Source: an uncultured Actinomyces sp.
Lineage (GTDB): Bacteria > Actinomycetota > Actinomycetes > Actinomycetales > Actinomycetaceae
DNA length: 6,904 nucleotides
Direction of reading: 5' to 3'
Assembly (NCBI GenBank): GCA_938030835.1
Contig: CALHID010000015.1
Location: 1 to 6,904 of the forward strand
Under the pieces are notes generated by a model. The model worked only from the letters and a program-made list of their open reading frames with translations. It did no database searches and had not been told where the DNA came from. How positions within the stretch are numbered: the stretch's first letter is position 1; the number at the start of each line of letters is the position of its first letter. The translations under genes were made by a program, and so were the position numbers. This document shows, in pieces, positions 5,961 to 6,904 of this stretch.

Positions 5961-6272
5961 TCACAATTCTGACTGCGAGTAAGCAGCCTTAATATCCTCG
6001 TGGTGACGAATAACTTCTTTAACCATAAAGTTCAAGAATTTCTCAGCAAAATCTGGATCCAAACCAGATTCTGCCGCGAGCGTCCGAAGACGTGCAATCT
6101 GGACCTGTTCACGGGCGGGATCGGCGGGCGGAAGCTCATGAACCGCTTTAATGACACCCACTTTTTGAGTACAACGGAAGCGTTCCGCAAGGATGTGAAT
6201 CAGAGCAGCATCGATATTATCGATCGTTTTACGTGCTTCGATCAGTTCGCTCGGTAGCTGATTCTCTGCCAC
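5961..6272 (-). CDS. Chorismate mutase, monofunctional AroQ type
   Basis: The 103-residue all-helical enzyme should convert chorismate to prephenate, the branch point toward phenylalanine and tyrosine, in the cytosol. Aligned by eye to the E. coli AroQ domain, the active-site residues are Arg14 (Arg11 in E. coli), Arg31 (Arg28), Lys42 (Lys39), Arg54 and Glu55 (Arg51, Glu52), with identical spacing. Glu92 in HHED probably takes the place of Gln88, as acidic residues do in some other family members. The LPPADPAREQ and DPDFAEKFLNFMVKEVIRHH segments fit monofunctional mutases. I start it at GTG 6272, preceded by GGGGGAG; the frame stays open upstream to 6359 but that would overlap the clpX 3' end by about 70 bases and adds residues unlike the family. 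The gap from the clpX stop is 16 bases, so co-transcription is likely. Confidence 0.88.
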   Translation of the reverse strand: MAENQLPSELIEARKTIDNIDAALIHILAERFRCTQKVGVIKAVHELPPADPAREQVQIARLRTLAAESGLDPDFAEKFLNFMVKEVIRHHEDIKAAYSQSEL

Positions 6273-6288
6273 TACTCCCCCAACCAAC

Positions 6289-6904
6289 TTAGGCGCTTTG
6301 CACCGAATCGGGCTCGGCCTCGTACAATTCAGCGCTTCCCTGTCCAAGGACAGCATCACGGGTTACCACCACGCGCGCAACATCATCGCGAGAGGGAAGG
6401 TCGAACATCAGGTCAGACAGCGTCGCTTCCATGACCGAGGACAAACCTCGAGCACCGGTCTTACGCTGATTTGCCAGCTCGGCAATCGCAAGAAGTGCAT
6501 CATGGGTGAACTCTAAGGTAATTCCATCAAGTTCAAAGAGGTGCTGATACTGAGAAACCAAGCAATTCGTTGGCTCGGTCAACACTCGAACCAGATCTTC
6601 CTCAGAAAGTTCTTTAGTCGAGGTCAGCACGGGAAGACGACCAATAAATTCCGGAATCATACCGAATTTGTGAAGGTCTTCAGCGTTGACAGACTCGTAA
6701 AGGTCACCCATCTCAGCAGCAGACTTCAGCTCGGACCCAAAACCGGTCGAACGCTGCCCCAAGCGAGCCTTCACAATGTCTTCAATCCCTGCGAATGCTC
6801 CCGCAGCAATGAAGAGGATTCCAGAAGTATCGATCTCCAAGAACTGCTGGTGCGGGTGCTTGCGTCCGCCCTGCGGGGGCACTGAAGCAACAGTTCCTTC
6901 GATG
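6289..6904 (-). CDS. clpX: ATP-dependent Clp protease ATP-binding subunit ClpX, C-terminal fragment
   Basis: The frame is open to the window edge; about 205 C-terminal codons are visible and the N-terminal zinc domain, Walker A and Walker B lie outside. ClpX unfolds tagged proteins and threads them into ClpP. Visible in order are EGTVASVPPQGGRKHP, with the RKH loop that surrounds the pore entrance (fragment residues 14-16), and the sensor region ILFIAAGAFAGIE. Next come RSTGFGSE, at the position of the ClpP-docking IGF loop (TGF at 53-55), IPEFIGRLPV with the trans-acting arginine finger (84-92), and sensor 2 TGARGL. The C-terminus ends in a short variable acidic tail (AELYEAEPDSVQSA). The closest recalled relative is mycobacterial ClpX, which also has AGAFAG and GFG(A/S)E. 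Stop TAA is at 6289-6291. Loss of the hydrophobic first residue in the docking loop is the only oddity. Confidence 0.96.
   Translation of the reverse strand, partial: IEGTVASVPPQGGRKHPHQQFLEIDTSGILFIAAGAFAGIEDIVKARLGQRSTGFGSELKSAAEMGDLYESVNAEDLHKFGMIPEFIGRLPVLTSTKELSEEDLVRVLTEPTNCLVSQYQHLFELDGITLEFTHDALLAIAELANQRKTGARGLSSVMEATLSDLMFDLPSRDDVARVVVTRDAVLGQGSAELYEAEPDSVQSA

Noticed and set aside
6273..6359. Longer N-terminus for chorismate mutase starting at 6359.
   Set aside because: The extra residues translate the clpX 3' end in another frame and do not resemble the family; GTG 6272 has a purine-rich site.
1..6904. Mobile element, CRISPR array, tRNA, toxin-antitoxin or phage genes.
   Set aside because: Both strands were read; apart from the short spacers all sequence belongs to seven recognisable genes plus one partial CBS gene, with no transposase, spaced repeats or RNA-gene signature.

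Overview
The window reads as a dense, ordinary chromosomal segment of an actinobacterium. The clues are a FadD15-type acyl-CoA ligase, a ClpX fragment with the actinobacterial residues after the RKH loop, and an exporter adaptor carrying a peptidoglycan-binding domain. Base composition looks moderate (roughly mid-50s % GC by eye), so a member of Actinomycetaceae is a reasonable but unproven guess. There is no sign of an insertion sequence, phage, CRISPR array, tRNA or rRNA.

Left part (1-2281, + strand): the C-terminus of a CBS-domain protein, possibly a ClC-type channel or transporter, enters from the left edge. Four bases after its stop comes a complete long-chain acyl-CoA ligase. The + transcript ends at a textbook terminator with a 16-bp perfect stem at 2347-2384. 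This lies in a 108-bp convergent spacer that also holds a second, weaker hairpin.

Middle part (2390-5857, - strand, transcribed right to left): a compact four-gene module. In transcription order it encodes a small Cys-rich lipoprotein with an internally duplicated C...C unit, a HlyD/MacA-like adaptor whose hairpin position is occupied by a peptidoglycan-binding domain, a LolD/MacB-type ATPase, and a MacB/FtsX-type permease. All three junctions are 4-base stop/start overlaps (GTGA, ATGA, GTGA), provided the adaptor is started at 5369. The lead gene is preceded by an AT-rich region with two candidate promoters and an 11-bp-spaced direct repeat TTGATAAC. The module looks like a Gram-positive version of a MacAB tripartite exporter in which wall anchoring replaces docking to an outer-membrane channel. 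The lipoprotein is the least understood partner and the best candidate for something poorly described.

Right part (5961-6904, - strand): a monofunctional AroQ-type chorismate mutase sits 16 bases after the 3' end of clpX, which runs off the right edge. These two are probably co-transcribed housekeeping genes.
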